Shown here: positions 8,033-19,971 of the stretch, piece by piece
Position numbering within the stretch: the first letter of the stretch is position 1
Layout of the letters: each line of letters starts with the position of its first letter
Assembly: GCA_950022295.1 (NCBI GenBank)
Contig: OX465600.1
Location: 206,365,782 to 206,429,781, forward strand
Reading direction: 5' to 3'
Source: Bromus sterilis
Taxonomy: Eukaryota; Streptophyta; Magnoliopsida; Poales; Poaceae
DNA length: 64,000 nt
The notes under the pieces: model-generated
The model's database searches: none
Told to the model about the DNA's origin: nothing
Seen by the model: only the letters and a program-made list of their open reading frames with translations
Translations under genes and position numbers: made by a program

Positions 8033-10807
8033 TGTAACAACCCGGAAATTTCACCCTAATTAAAATTTTTGTTTGCTATATTATTTTTGTTGATTGCTAG
8101 CATTGTTTGTAGTATTTTCTTCTCAAAGTTATTAATTGCTGAACATATTTCCCCCTCCTTGTTGTACCGGCATGCGTGACCAAACCATCCCACCCTAGCA
8201 CACGACATTTTGCGACACCGGGTTTCACCAGATCAACGTCGCAATCTCCGGCACAAGATCAACTATCGCCATCGGGATAGAAAACCCCATTTATTTAATA
8301 AATGGATTATTTTATCAGGCGGGTTTAGATGATCTTGGTTCTGTGCGAAACAATGTAGACGACGTCTGTTTAGTGCAGCAAGGAAGTGTTTCGAATTTCG
8401 TGCGATTCCAGCTTCGTTTGATAGGTGAACGATCGGATGTGCCAGGCATAGTAGCCAGCGTAATTCCATGGGCGTATTTAAAAAAATTCATGCGGGCCGC
8501 CAACCGATCAACAAGGTTTCTCTCTTATCTTCTAATCTTAGCCCACCTAAAAACCAGGCCCAAATACCTTTAACCAGCCCATTTTGTAGCCCATTTAACC
8601 CTCCTATTCTCCTACCATAAATATACAAGCCCCCTTCCCAATCTGGCAAGACCTAGCCCCCCTACTCCTCAATTTCCTCATCCAACATCTCCACCGCCGC
8701 CACCTTCCAACCAGCCACGAACCACCTCTAGATCCAGACCAGCCGCTCTGGAACGTCAAATCCGGAATGGACGACTCAGAGGCCTCCGTCACCACACACT
8801 ACCCACGCCCGAAGCCATGCAGCTGTCCCGAGCTCCCTCACGTCGGGTCACGCCGCCGCGCCACCTCCGACTGGTCGAGCCGCCACGACAAGTCATTGGC
8901 GCCGAGCCGCCACCCCGCCACAAGTCGCCTCCCTGTGCCCCCTTTCCCTCTCTCCTCTCGTCCCTCACCTTCTCTTCCTCCTCTCTTCCTAGGAACGACC
9001 GACGCCATGGACGACCCTGAGCTCGCGCCGCTCGATGTGCTCGCCCCCGTTCCATCCTTCCCCGTGACCACGCGCCCCTTCCTCTCCATCCTCACTGGAG
9101 CAGCCTCGACAACCGCCGCTGCTCTCCTCTTCAGGAGGAGGAGGACGACACGTCCCATGCTGCTCGCCCCGACCGCTGCCAGATGGGCCGGCGCAGCCCC
9201 AGCGGTCCACTAACCAGCGCCGCGGCCCAGTGCGCCGCTCACTGCTCCATGGGTCGGGCCCACTCGGTGAGCGTCGCCTGGCCTCCTTTTTTTCTCTGTA
9301 GCAAATTGGGCTTGGCCTAGTAGAGCTGTGTTCTATGTTGCACCCATAGGCGGTAGATAGTGTAGTTGTGCATGGTTCTGTTTATCCCAATAGCGCAGTT
9401 TCGGCCCAATAGTTGTTTTATTAATTTTGGGCTTTATATATATCTGTTAATTGTTGCGATGTGGCGGTAGCTATATCTTATCACCCGTTTGTCGGATCGC
9501 GACGCGTCCTACATGTAACTTGCTTAGTTTTTTGCGTAGATTAATAAAATGTGCTCCTTTGCCATGTTTGCACTTGTCTACATGTTGTTTACCTGCTATT
9601 TATAACCCTTGCCACTATAAAATGTAATAGGAAATAACTTAATAACCGTAACTTCGATTAAAATGTTCTTTATATGTAACTTGACTAGAATTTCGTGTAG
9701 ATTATGTTTGTGCTTTTGTATGCTGTTAATAACCAATGTAAAATATGGTTTAGGAAAAAACAGTACCAAATGATATAATTATTGTGGGGTACTTAGTGTT
9801 ATGCATGTTTATGAATTTACCCCACTTAAGTTGACTAGCATAGATAGTTTACTTTATGCTTCACCTCTTGCCATGTTTGTGTGACATGCCATGCTTGTGT
9901 GAGATGTCATGATAATAACCTTTGCTCATGTTGTGTAGCTAAACAACTTGAACCGTTGTAAATTGGTGGTATCGTCGTGTGTGACCGATACTTCACTTAA
10001 CCTGCTAGTAACCGCTCTCGACGATAAATGCGATATCGTAGTGCTGTGTCCTGTCTTGCCTTATTGATGTTGCTTGCCAATGATTGCTTCGTAGTAATAG
10101 ATTCTTGCTCGTCGATTGCGTTTCCAGTGTTTCCTTCTTGTGTGCTCCCGCGGTTACCTTCGGAGAAGTTGCGAGCTTGCGATCGACTACACCTTTGGAA
10201 ACCGACTTGTCAACAGGCAAGGAATATGCATTACTTATGATCCATTCTATTATAACCAGCGGCTTGCATGCTAGCCTAAGCTAGTTTCGATGTTTGCTCT
10301 TACCACATGTTTACAACCTATTTCAAACCGATACGGCCATGTCCCCTCCCAGCAAACCTTGTACTGCTATGTTACTATTGCTCGTTGCGCTCAGCCCCTG
10401 CTTAATATGCATGCTTAGGATGCTACGAATGTTAAATAATATTACTCCTTGGATTGGGCTATCACACTATTAAAAACAACTCGGGCCAGCGAGGACAGAG
10501 ATCACTTGTTGGTCCACACTGGTGAGCTAGGGACGCCCCTAAGTTCAGGTGAGGCTAACCCCGACCTTGGCCATACGGAAGAGTCTGATCCAAGAGTGTG
10601 GCTGGCTTTTGGATTGGGTGTCGTTTCCCCGAGGGCCACCCGGGTTTGTTCGTTCTTAGTTAGAGCGATTATGACGTTCGGATCTCCCGGAACAACTCTT
10701 CAATGATTGTCTATAACGACCTGACTGAGAGAGCCGACGTACATGCAAAGCTTATAATGGGAAGTTGGTACACCCCTGCAGGGTTAAATCTTTTCGAGAA
10801 GCCGTGT
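8033..10807 (+). repeat. TE2 LTR, 5' 2775 bp (interrupted by TE3)
   Basis: It starts TGTAACAACCCGG. A TATA-like CATAAATATAC at 8616 precedes a GC-rich leader (8640-9290) holding a 148-codon ORF from ATG 8767, which has no recognisable domain and may be only a compositional ORF. An AT-rich stretch follows. From about 10490 the sequence aligns with TE1 6340-6645, including the TACACCCCTGCAGGGTTAAA motif near 10770. It stops at GCCGTGT, where TE3 begins. Confidence 0.75.
8616..8626 (+). promoter_or_regulatory. TATA box of the TE2 LTR
   Basis: CATAAATATAC lies at the start of a GC-rich, C/T-rich leader, as in the other LTRs here. Confidence 0.45.
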
Positions 10808-11888
10808 TGTCACACCCCAAAAATTATATCATGTGATATAAGCCAAGTAGATGACCACAAATTGAGGGCCAACAAAAACTTTTGTTTTGTAGTGGGGTGA
10901 TGATGAATGCATGTGTGACGTGTGTGCTTAGATAAGATAGTAGTTATGGTAAAGATCATTTCTTACCCACATAACTAAAGATGATCCCATCGAATGAACT
11001 TAACCAAACATAGTAATGACTAAAACTCTAGTATCATTTAGCATCCTTGCACCACTCCACTTTATTATTGTGTTTTCCCTACCTGTCATGTTTGCACTAG
11101 TTTGCTAAACAAATATATAAGGGATATAAAACCTTCTATATTTTTTGTAATATAATTATATTAATAATACTTTTAACCACCACAAAACCCTAAGGCATTC
11201 ACCTGGTGCTTGATAAAAATAGTTGTAACTATGATCGACTAAAATTCTATTAAAACTACAAACCATAATAAAATGAATTTATGATCATGGTACACTCCAT
11301 CCTACTAAGAAAATTTAAATTCGGCCTTTAAAGTGCATTTCAGGCATTTTTTGCAAGCACATTGCATACAACTTTGTTTGTGCCATAAATTTTTAATAAA
11401 AATTCATTTGAACTAAATCTAAACAACCCTAAACTACCCTAACCGGCCCTCCCCCCGTTGCACCTTCCCTGTGCATGCATGCCACCCCTCCCTCCCTCTC
11501 GTTCTTGCCAGCCTTGGGCATAAACAAAACTCGCCATGGCCTCCCGATTGGGCGGGCTCAGCACGCCCTGCAGCCCATGTCCCCTTAGCACGCTCCCATC
11601 AAGTCATGCAGCACCCTTCGCGGGCTCCCGAGGCGAGCATCCCGCTGCACCCCAGCCCTCCACCCTGACCACGCCACCTCCCGTGACCAGCCTAAGAAAC
11701 CACCGAACGAGCCGGTGAACAGTACAAACCTCCATTGAAAAACCACTCCCGAGCCTCACCCCGAACCTCCTCCTCTCTGCTGAGAAGCTCCAGAACCTTC
11801 CTTGCATCCCCACCCATGGTTTTGCTCTAGCCTCCCGGTTGCCCCGCCATTGCCCTAGTTTTCCCGCCAACGTACCCTCTCCCTGGGC

Positions 11889-11898
11889 CTATATAAAG
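11889..11898 (+). promoter_or_regulatory. TATA box of the TE3 5' LTR
   Basis: CTATATAAAG lies between GGGC and the GCCAC target site. TE4 inserted just downstream, so the box is now 30.6 kb from its original start-site region at 42495. Confidence 0.75.
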
Positions 11899-11902
11899 CC
11901 AC
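11898..11902. repeat. Target-site duplication of TE4 (left)
   Basis: GCCAC here pairs with GCCAC at 42490-42494, directly flanking the two outer LTR ends. Confidence 0.9.
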
Positions 11903-12255
11903 TTTAAGGCCCCCGATGCGGTGCTAACTCAAGTTAGTCGCTTTCGCGTCCCACTCAAGTTAGCAGCGCATAAAAGTCCACCGACTCACGAAACTCACAC
12001 TCGTGTCGCTGCCGGGTTCTCGACAACAGGTATAAAAACAATGAACTTTATACTAAGAGATAATTATATAGAGTCCATGGCATACATCGCCACTGGTAAT
12101 TATTACATCATCTCAGAGGTCCACGGACCCAACAGTACATCATGCAACAAGCGGAAGACAATCACGACCGAGTACGGTCAAAATTCAAATGGCCCTAGAG
12201 AGGGCTGCACATAAATTAAGTCCACCCATGGATCGTCGGAACCCAACTATAGGAT

Positions 12256-12341
12256 CTACTGAACGAAGTCATCCTCATCGTCGTCCTCCGGGGGCAGCTC
12301 CACGAAGTATCGTTTGGTGCTCGGGTCGAGGTAGTAGTCAA
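12256..12341 (-). other. Putative LTR exon B (TE4 3' LTR)
   Basis: The 86-nt segment follows CTGCAG on the minus strand. It reads DYYLDPSTKRYFVELPPEDD and on to FVQ and TAG with no internal stop. Confidence 0.45.
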
Positions 12342-13500
12342 CTGCAGCGGCCGATCAGGCAAAACAGTAAAAGCACAAAAGTAAAACAGGGGTGAGATTA
12401 TATCATTACACGATAACTAGCTTCCTACGGTAAGACAAGGTAAAAGAAAAGGTTGCAGCCGTACTAGCATATATGGTGGCTATCGTTCTATCAGAGTAGA
12501 GGTAAGATCCAAGAATGCACGTGACATCGTGTCATAAGTCTGCTATCCACCTACTTACGTCAAACATAACACAACCAGGATCTTCTCTTGGCCCCCCCTA
12601 GACGAAGAAAAGCAACCAAGGCACTCACACTGTAGGCAAGTTTTAATTATGTTTCCAATTGATGTTATTCTATGAACAAGGAGTAGGTCTCAAGTCGTCC
12701 TTAACCGCGGACACGGATTTTCGAAAAGATTTAACCCTGCAGGGGTGTACCAACTTCCCATCATAGGCTTCGCATGTACGCCCAGTTTTCACTTGTCTAG
12801 GTAAGTGCCTGAAACTGTGGAACATCAGAGTCCCTCTAACTAACAACACACAATTCCGGGTGGCCCCCGGTGAGTCGACACCCAAATCAAAAGCCGGCCG
12901 CGCTGTCGAATCGGTCTCTACCGTATGACTCCAGGTTTGGATTGCCGGTTAATCTCATATGAGACCGGGTCCTCAGCCCAAGGTGGTTGTAAACAACTGG
13001 GGTACCACCAGCACACACATGTTTGCAAATAGTAAATCAGCTCGGGCCACCACTAGAACTGTTTGGAGCTAGGTAGGTAATACAAGGGGACCCCATAGAA
13101 TCCCACACACGATTAGGCACGCTCGTCAAGAAACACAATACCCGGAACTCGGGACCTAGGTGACTCAAATGGAACAAAACACCTGGCGGGAACAGCCTGG
13201 TCTCCCATCTTTCGTCAAGTATAAATTAACATCATAATCATAATAAATATCAACCAACTTCTCTAAAAACATGATATCCCAACCATATCATAGGGTAAGC
13301 AACAAGTTTTCCTACTCATACTAAGCAATGGCTGAGCAGCGGTAACTTAGCAATACAATGTTTTGCTGTGATGCCGGGATCATGGCTGTTTGGTTTGATT
13401 ATGGCATAAACAAGGTGGATAGGATCAAACAAACGTTCTAGACTACAGATAGGCAGGTAGGCAGAAAGGTATCAAGCAATGGTATGAATCTTCCCCTTGT

Positions 13501-13590
13501 GTGGGTAATCGATTGACGGAGCAGACGTAGCAGGGTCGTCGGGCTCGGTGTCGGAAATCTCCACGTAATTCTCCTCGGCAGCCTCAGGTG
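13501..13590 (-). other. Putative LTR exon A (TE4 3' LTR), donor lost
   Basis: The 90-nt frame is open and reads PEAAEENYVEISDTEPDD. The donor position reads CACAAG instead of GGCAAG, so the GC dinucleotide of the putative intron is gone in this copy. Confidence 0.4.
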
Positions 13591-14589
13591 CTAACGCAAA
13601 GTACCGGCAAGGAAAAGGCACAGAAGAAAGCAATGGGTGCAATGCACAGGCAAAGATGGTATGATTACGTTTAATAGACATGATGTGACCCTATCTAGTC
13701 AGATTTAAATGAAGGTGGCGACGACACGTCGACAACTTCATATGCAATTTATTTATGTTGAATGGCCTTGGTCTTAGCCTTAATTTTGGTGTAAGTAGCA
13801 TGGCAACATGGCAGTGCATGAAACAATATCAACAATTAATATTAATAAACATCGTGAAATACTATCGATTCCGGAGACGGAGAAAAATGTCGGTGAAATT
13901 GACACTGGGAAGGTACAATAGAAGAAAAGGACCCAGCCACATTGCATATGACAATATGCTAGGGCTGATATGAGATTGCAAAGAGTTGAAGTTGGCATGG
14001 AGCATGGCTTGAATGATCAGATGAACAAGACTTCAACATGCTCTGAAGTTGGAAGAAGCAAAGAAAAGAAAGGCAAGGTTGGATATGGTTAGGTGATCAC
14101 ACCATGTCCATTGATTTTCACAAAACATCAAATGGACATCACCATTTTAATCCTTGCATTTTCTACCCCAAAACCATATATGGCATGTCTCACTTTGAAT
14201 TTTGCAAACCATTTTTCAAATACAAAAGAAGTGAGGGGCTTCTTTGCAAAATTTCCACTACTCCAAAAATAGAGGGGGCAAAATCATATATTGGATTATA
14301 TTTTTGAGGTAGGGAGCAAAAGAAGTTCAAATTCAGATTTGAATTTGAATTCAAACCAAATTTGAAAGAAAGAAAAAAAACAAAAGAAAAGAAAAGGAAA
14401 AGAGGGCAATGGCCAGATGGGCTGGTCTCGGGCACCAGGCCCACTTGTCACCTCTCCTCGCCCTCTGGCCCAAACCAGCCGAGGTGGCCCAAGCCACCTG
14501 CTGGCCTGTGGCATCTACTAGGCCAAGCCCAGCCTGCCAGTGGGTGAGACAAAAAAAACAAAAGGAAAAGGGAGGCATTGCACCGGCTG

Positions 14590-14643
14590 GGATTCGAACC
14601 CAGGTCGTGCCTCTCCACCTCAGCCCCCCTTGCCACTGCGCTA
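14590..14643 (-). other. tRNA-like A-box/B-box segment (TE4 3' LTR)
   Basis: On the minus strand TAGCGCAGTGGCAAGG (A box) is followed about 30 bases later by GGTTCGAATCC (perfect B box). The orientation matches the element. Confidence 0.6.
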
Positions 14644-15677
14644 CTCGTCGAACCTCGACAGAGGTAGACAAGCAGAGAAGGTGAGGTTGCTGCACCCGAC
14701 TCACCAAACTCTGAACTTGAAGTCGCTCGACTGACAGACGAGCGCGGCGGAAAACGACGGTGACCCTAGCGACCTCTACGGTGCAACACGACGTCGATGG
14801 CCACTGGGGAGGCCTAGCTGGCACATCCACGCACGCACATGCACCAGGATCCGGCCGGAGGTCGAATACGGCGATGCTAGCGTCGCCTGAAGACGACACG
14901 GGTCACTGTCTCTGCACCTGACGACGAAGGCCGAGCACGGCGGAAAATGGCGGCGAGGCTAGCCTCACCCACAGCGCGACACAAGACACGCGGAGGGACT
15001 CAACACGCAGAGGGGACACCTAGCTCCACGCCCCTGCAAGTTTCCTCGCCGGAGAAGCAGCGACGGCGACGCTAGCTTGGCCTGAACTACACGGCGGCAA
15101 ACGATCTGAAGAAACTCAGGCCGCGCTCTCCTAACTATGGGCACGCGCAAAGGACTAGGCTTGGCTGCCACTGACGTGCTCTCGGCATCGCAGCTCACGC
15201 CTACCTACGCCCGGACCTCGCCAAGACCACGGCGACAAACGAAGGCTTGGCGGCGACGCTCTCCGTGGACAGACACACCTGTCACACGATGCGGCCAAAG
15301 CAGACGAGCTCTACGGGGAAAAGGAGGAGGCCCAGCTCACCTAGGGGGTGCCGTTGATGAGTGGGACGCCGCAGAGACGATGAAGGGAAGCGGCCGTCGC
15401 CGGAGACGAAGACGGTCGAGGTGGGGTCGTCAATGGGGGAGCGCTCCTCTTCACAAGGCTGGGACCTGCGGGGAGGAGAAGATGCGCATCAGCGCGGAGA
15501 AGAACGTGCGCGAGAACGGGCTCGAAGAATAGGGCGCGAACGGCGACGAATTGGGCTCTGCTTACCGGAGTCACGGCGGAACAGCGGAGGCTCGAGCGGG
15601 CGATTAGGAGCGGTGGCGGAGAAATTGAAGGGGGGATCAAAACCCTAGGTCTCCCGGAGCCGGTCACGGGGTATCGG

Positions 15678-15685
15678 TTATAAAG
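15678..15685 (-). promoter_or_regulatory. TATA box of the TE4 3' LTR
   Basis: CTTTATAA on the minus strand lies in a GC-rich context. A donor-like CTCCG/GTAAGC follows about 110 bases downstream (15566/15565). Confidence 0.55.
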
Positions 15686-16429
15686 GGGAGGTCCCCGGCC
15701 ACGTTGATAGCCGTCGTCGCCTGCGTGGACGTCGGTGTGAGAGGAGCCCGGCGACCCCCCCCCCCCGACACGCTGGAAAGGTGGCGCTCCAGAGCCGTTC
15801 GATGAGGATCAATCGGCTGGGGTGCGTTTCCACTTACCCCTTTGACATGGGCTAGAGCCCAGGAGAGGGGAGCAATGACCAGTTGGGCTGGGCCAGCGAC
15901 AGGAAAAGGAAAAAAATAGAAACAGGCCCCTATGCTTCTCCTTTTCTATTAAAAATAAAAACAGAGGAGGGTTTTGGGTTTAACAGAAATATTCTTTAGG
16001 TTTAATAATACATAAAAATAGGTAAAATAAACATTAGAATATTTTCCATTTCTAAAAATTGGTTTGGGAATTTTGGCAACAACAAAATGTGGAGCTCTTT
16101 TTGAATTCAAAATCACTTTGAACTACACCCCACCTTTCTGTTGATGACAAAAATGTTTTGAGAAGATGAAAATATTTTCCAAGGAAAAATAAATGGCTAG
16201 GCCGAAATTGAAGTCTAGGGGAGATGAGATGCAAATGGAACAATTGCATGAACATGCTACTTGAACCAACTTGGGTGCACTTGAAACCAAAACAGATGGG
16301 CTTCAATCCCAAAGCAAAATGAAATCATCACATGAAATGTTAAACCTTAGCATCATGCCAAGTTACAAAGTCATCAGAGATGGTACAAACTTCATGTTGA
16401 TTTCTACTTATTGCAATTGGGATGTTACA

Positions 16430-16466
16430 GCTCTCCCCTACCAACACTAGATCTTGTCCCGAGATC
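16430..16466 (-). promoter_or_regulatory. TE4 polypurine tract and pol-end hairpin
   Basis: GTTGGTAGGGGAGAGC abuts the 3' LTR. The hairpin at 16466-16450 (GATCTCG, GGA, CAAGATC) has one mismatch relative to TE1 and TE6. Confidence 0.7.
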
Positions 16467-19400
16467 TAAGCCTGAAAAAACTCAGGATACTCAGAATGGA
16501 GATGATCTTCACGCTCCCACGTTGCTTCCTTCTCTGAATGATGTGCCCACCGAACCTCCAAGAACTTGACGGTCTTATTGTGAGTCTTCCGCTTGGACGT
16601 CTCGAGAACACGGACTAGACGCTCTGAGTAGGAATGGTCCGCACTCAGGTTGATCTCACCCAAGTCAAAGGCCTGCTCTGGCTGCTTGAAGCACTGCTTT
16701 AGCTGGGACACATGGAACACGTCATGCATCATGGACAGACTCTCTGGAAGCTCGAGACGAAAGGCAAGAGGTCCTCTAGTCTCAAGGATGCGGAAAGGTC
16801 CGACAAATCTTGGAGCGAGCTTTCCTTTGATGCCAAAGCGGTGAGTTCCCATCAATGGAGACACTCTCAGGTACGCCCAATCACCAACCTGAAATGCTAC
16901 ACCACGGTCCCTTTAGTCATAATAGGCCTTCTTCCTAGGCTGTGCTGCCTTTAGGTGCTCTCGGACTATCTTCACTCTGTCCTCTGCCTCCTGGATCACA
17001 TCTGGACCGAACAGCTGCCTCTCACCTGTCTCAGACCAGTTCAAAGGTGTCCTGCACTTGCGGCCATACAAGACTTCAGACAGTGCTGCCTGCAGACTTG
17101 CCTGATAGCTGTTGTTGTAAGAGAACTCCGCATACGGCAAGCACTCTTCCCACTTCATGCCAAAGGATATGACACATGCCCGAAGCATGTCCTCGAGGAT
17201 TTGGTTCACGCGCTCGACTTGCCCACTTGTCTGAGGGTGATAAGTGGTATTGAACAACACTGTCGTACCAATTGCCTTTTGAAAGGCCTGCCAGAACTTA
17301 GAGGTGAAAAGGCTGCCTCTATCGGAAGTGATCTTCTTGGGAATTCCATGCAAAGATACAACTCTTGCGGTGTAAAAATCCGCCAACTGAGCTGCTGAAA
17401 TGGAGTCCTTCACTGGAAAGAAGTGGGCAACCTTTGAAATATTGTCAATGACAACAAAGATGGCATTGTTCTTCTTCTGCGACAAGGGGAGGCCTATGAT
17501 GAAATCCATCTCTATGTGATCCAATTTCCACTCCGGAATCTCAAGTGGCTGAAGCAACCCTGCAGGCTTCTGGTGCTGTGCCTTCACTCTCCTGCACACA
17601 TCACACTGAGACACGTAACGGGCAACATCCCGCTTCATACGAGTCCACCAAAAGTTTTGCTTGAGATCTTGATACATCTTTGTACTGCCAGGGTGAAACG
17701 ATAGCTTGGAATCATGGGCTTCTTTCATGATGACCTCTCTTAGATCTCCCTCCTTTGGAATAACAACTCGCTCTTCGAACAACACAGTGCCGTCATTATG
17801 CACTGAAAAGAAACCGTACTTGGGAACTGAGGTGGCGATACCCTGTTTGATCTTTTGTATCATTGAGCTGCCAGACTGAGCTTGACGGATTTTCTCATGG
17901 ATATTGGTCTCTACCATAAGGTTGGCAAGGTAGCCTGCTGGAACTAGCTCGAGATTGAGCCTTCGAAAGGACTCACAAAATCAGGGTGGATCTTCTGCAC
18001 CTGGATATTATTGCAATCGCCCTTGCGGCTCAGCATATCAGCTATGACATTGGCCTTCCCAGGTGTGTACTGAATATCAACTGTGTACTCAGTAATGGTT
18101 TCAAGCCATCTTCTTTGCCTCAAGTTCAGATTTGGCTAAGTGAACAAGTACTTCAGACTCTTGTTGTCGGTGAACACATCCACCTTCCTCCCTAAGAGGA
18201 GCTGTCTCCAAGTGATTAAAGCATGCACAAATGTTGCAAGCTCCAAGTCGTGCGTGGGATAATTCCTTTCACTCGTCTTCAACTGTCGTGAGGTATAAGC
18301 TACAATATTTCTGCCTTGCATCAAAACTCCGCCTAGACCTTGCAAGGAGGCATCACAAAACACCTGAAAAGGCTGTGACTCATCTGGCGACGTGAGAATT
18401 GGAGCGATGGTCAACTTCTCTTTCAACTCCTCGAAGGATGACTGGAAAGCTGGTGACCAAGTGTACCGTTTGCCTTTGCACAACAATTCAGTCATTGGCT
18501 TCGCTATTTTGGAGAAATTCTGCACAAACCTCCTGCAATAATTGGCGAGGCCGAGAAAACTCCTTAGCTTCTTCACATTCTTCGGCGGAGCCCACTCTTG
18601 AATAATGCGGACTCGGTCTTGATCAACCACAATTCCCTCAGCGGAAATAACATGGCCCAGAAAATTGACATTGTCTAGCCAAAACTCACACTTGGAGAAC
18701 TTGGCGTAGTAACGGTGCTCCCTCAACTTCTGCAGCACCAGGCGTAGATGTTCCTCATGTTCAGCCTCTGACTTGGAATAGACAAGAATGTTGTCGAGGT
18801 AGAGAATCACAAACACATCAAGCCATTCATGGAACAAATAGTTCATAGCTCTCAAGAATGTCGGAGGGGCATTTGAGAACCCGAAAGTCATGACTGTGAA
18901 CTCATACAACCCATAACGTGTGCTGAACGCGGTCTTGTGAATGTCCTCTTCACGAACACGGATTTGATGGTACCCCATCCTCAAGTCAAGCTTGGAAAAC
19001 ACCTTAGCCCCATTCAACTGTTCGAACAGATCATTGATGCGGGTTAAAGGGTATTTGATCTTGATGGTTTTCTTGTTGATACCACGATAATCCAGGACCA
19101 AGCGGCTAGTCCCATCCTTCTTCTGGACAAACAAAGCTGGTGCACCCCAAGGGGAAGTGCTCGTGCAGATAAAACCTCCTTCCTCCAACTCTGTCAATTG
19201 CTTCTTGAGCTCAATCAACTCCTTCGAACACATCTTGTACGGATGCCGAGAAATCGGCTGAGTACCAGGCTCTAGCTCAATAACGAACTCAATAGCTTGA
19301 ACTGGGGGAATTCCTGACAACTCCTCTGGAAATACGACTGGGAACTCACAGACAAATTTGACTTCTTCGAGCAAAGGTGCAACAACTACATTCAAGGCGT

Positions 19401-19971
19401 ACAACTGTGCTGCTCCTGCCGCTGAGCCACAAGTGTACAAGACTTCTGCGCCTGAATCATGTGTCAACTTCACGGATCTTGAAGGGCAATCAATGTTGGC
19501 CTTGTGCTGCACAAGCCAATCCATGCCCAAAATGACATCAATGTCGGAACGAGGCAAGACAACCAGGGATGCTGAAAAGATAACACCCTGGATACAGATC
19601 TCCGCATCTGGAACAAAAACGGACGAGCTGGACCTTGAACCAGGAGTGTGAACCGCAAGGGGTTTCTAGAGCAACTCGGTCTAAAGGTCATTTGTTGAAG
19701 CAAAGGAGTGTGATACGAACGAATGGGAAGCTCCGGAATGGAACAGAACTGTCGCTGGGACTGAACACACAAGCAACCTCCCAAGAACGATCTCTAAAGA
19801 CTTCTGAGCATCTGTGAGCATCACGTTGTTCACCCGAAGTTCACGTGGCTGTGCCTTCACCATCGCAGTGCTCGGAGTAGAGCGAGGTGGAGGCGGTGGA
19901 AGCCGAGAAAAGCGCGGATCGGTGTAGTTGGGAGAAGTGTGCCCCGGCTCCCTGCACTTGTAGAAGATCAC
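16466..19971 (-). pseudogene. pol: TE4 gag end and pol: protease, RT, RNase H, integrase, chromodomain (broken)
   Basis: Reading starts at 19971, at the TE5 insertion point, within the gag zinc knuckle (CREPGHTSPNYTD). The protease has FHSGASHSF where FDSGASHSF is usual, so the catalytic Asp is lost. Two stops follow (TAG 19681-19683 and TAG near 19667). An open stretch of 473 codons (19557-18136) carries the rest of the protease, RT and most of RNase H; its YLDN replaces YLDD, another key-residue loss. TAA at 18136 and a one-base deletion near 17978 break RNase H. Integrase (17917-16913) keeps HHCC and DDE residues and ends at TAA 16913. The chromodomain follows in the same frame to 16466 (HHSEKEATWERED). 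The element is dead in cis. Confidence 0.93.
19967..19971. repeat. Target-site duplication of TE5 (left)
   Basis: ATCAC precedes the 5' LTR. It recurs at 36328-36332 after the last LTR and also at 32240-32244 before the second LTR, because the flank was duplicated. Confidence 0.9.

Larger units (their letters stand above)
7442..10807 (+). mobile_element. TE2: oldest host element, 3' tail and partial LTR
   Basis: The piece 7442-8032 is AT-rich and has no ORF longer than a few dozen codons. It ends in a polypurine tract abutting an LTR that starts TGTAACAACCC at 8033. The LTR is cut at 10807 by TE3 and must resume right of the window. The tract with AAGCTTGGGGATG resembles those of other plant gypsy lineages, but no coding sequence is present to classify it. 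Part of its LTR (about 10490-10807) is homologous to the TE1 LTR. Confidence 0.7.
10808..11902 (+). repeat. TE3 5' LTR, first segment (U3)
   Basis: It starts TGTCACACCCCAAAAATT inside the TE2 LTR. The segment is AT-rich, then C-rich from about 11440, and ends in a strong TATA box and GCCAC, where TE4 is inserted. The LTR continues at 42495. Short ORFs in 11471-11870 have C-rich composition and no domain. Confidence 0.85.
11903..16429 (-). repeat. TE4 3' LTR (4527 bp)
   Basis: On the minus strand it starts TGTAACATCCC and ends at 11903. The last bases read CTTAAA where CTTACA is expected, so the terminal CA is mutated. Compared with the 5' LTR it lacks about 57 bp near 14285 and about 45 bp near 12968. 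A C9 run sits at about 15757. Confidence 0.93.

Noticed and set aside
14590..14643. A functional tRNA gene
   Set aside because: Only the two box regions match. I cannot build the acceptor stem and anticodon arm, and the segment lies inside an LTR in all copies.
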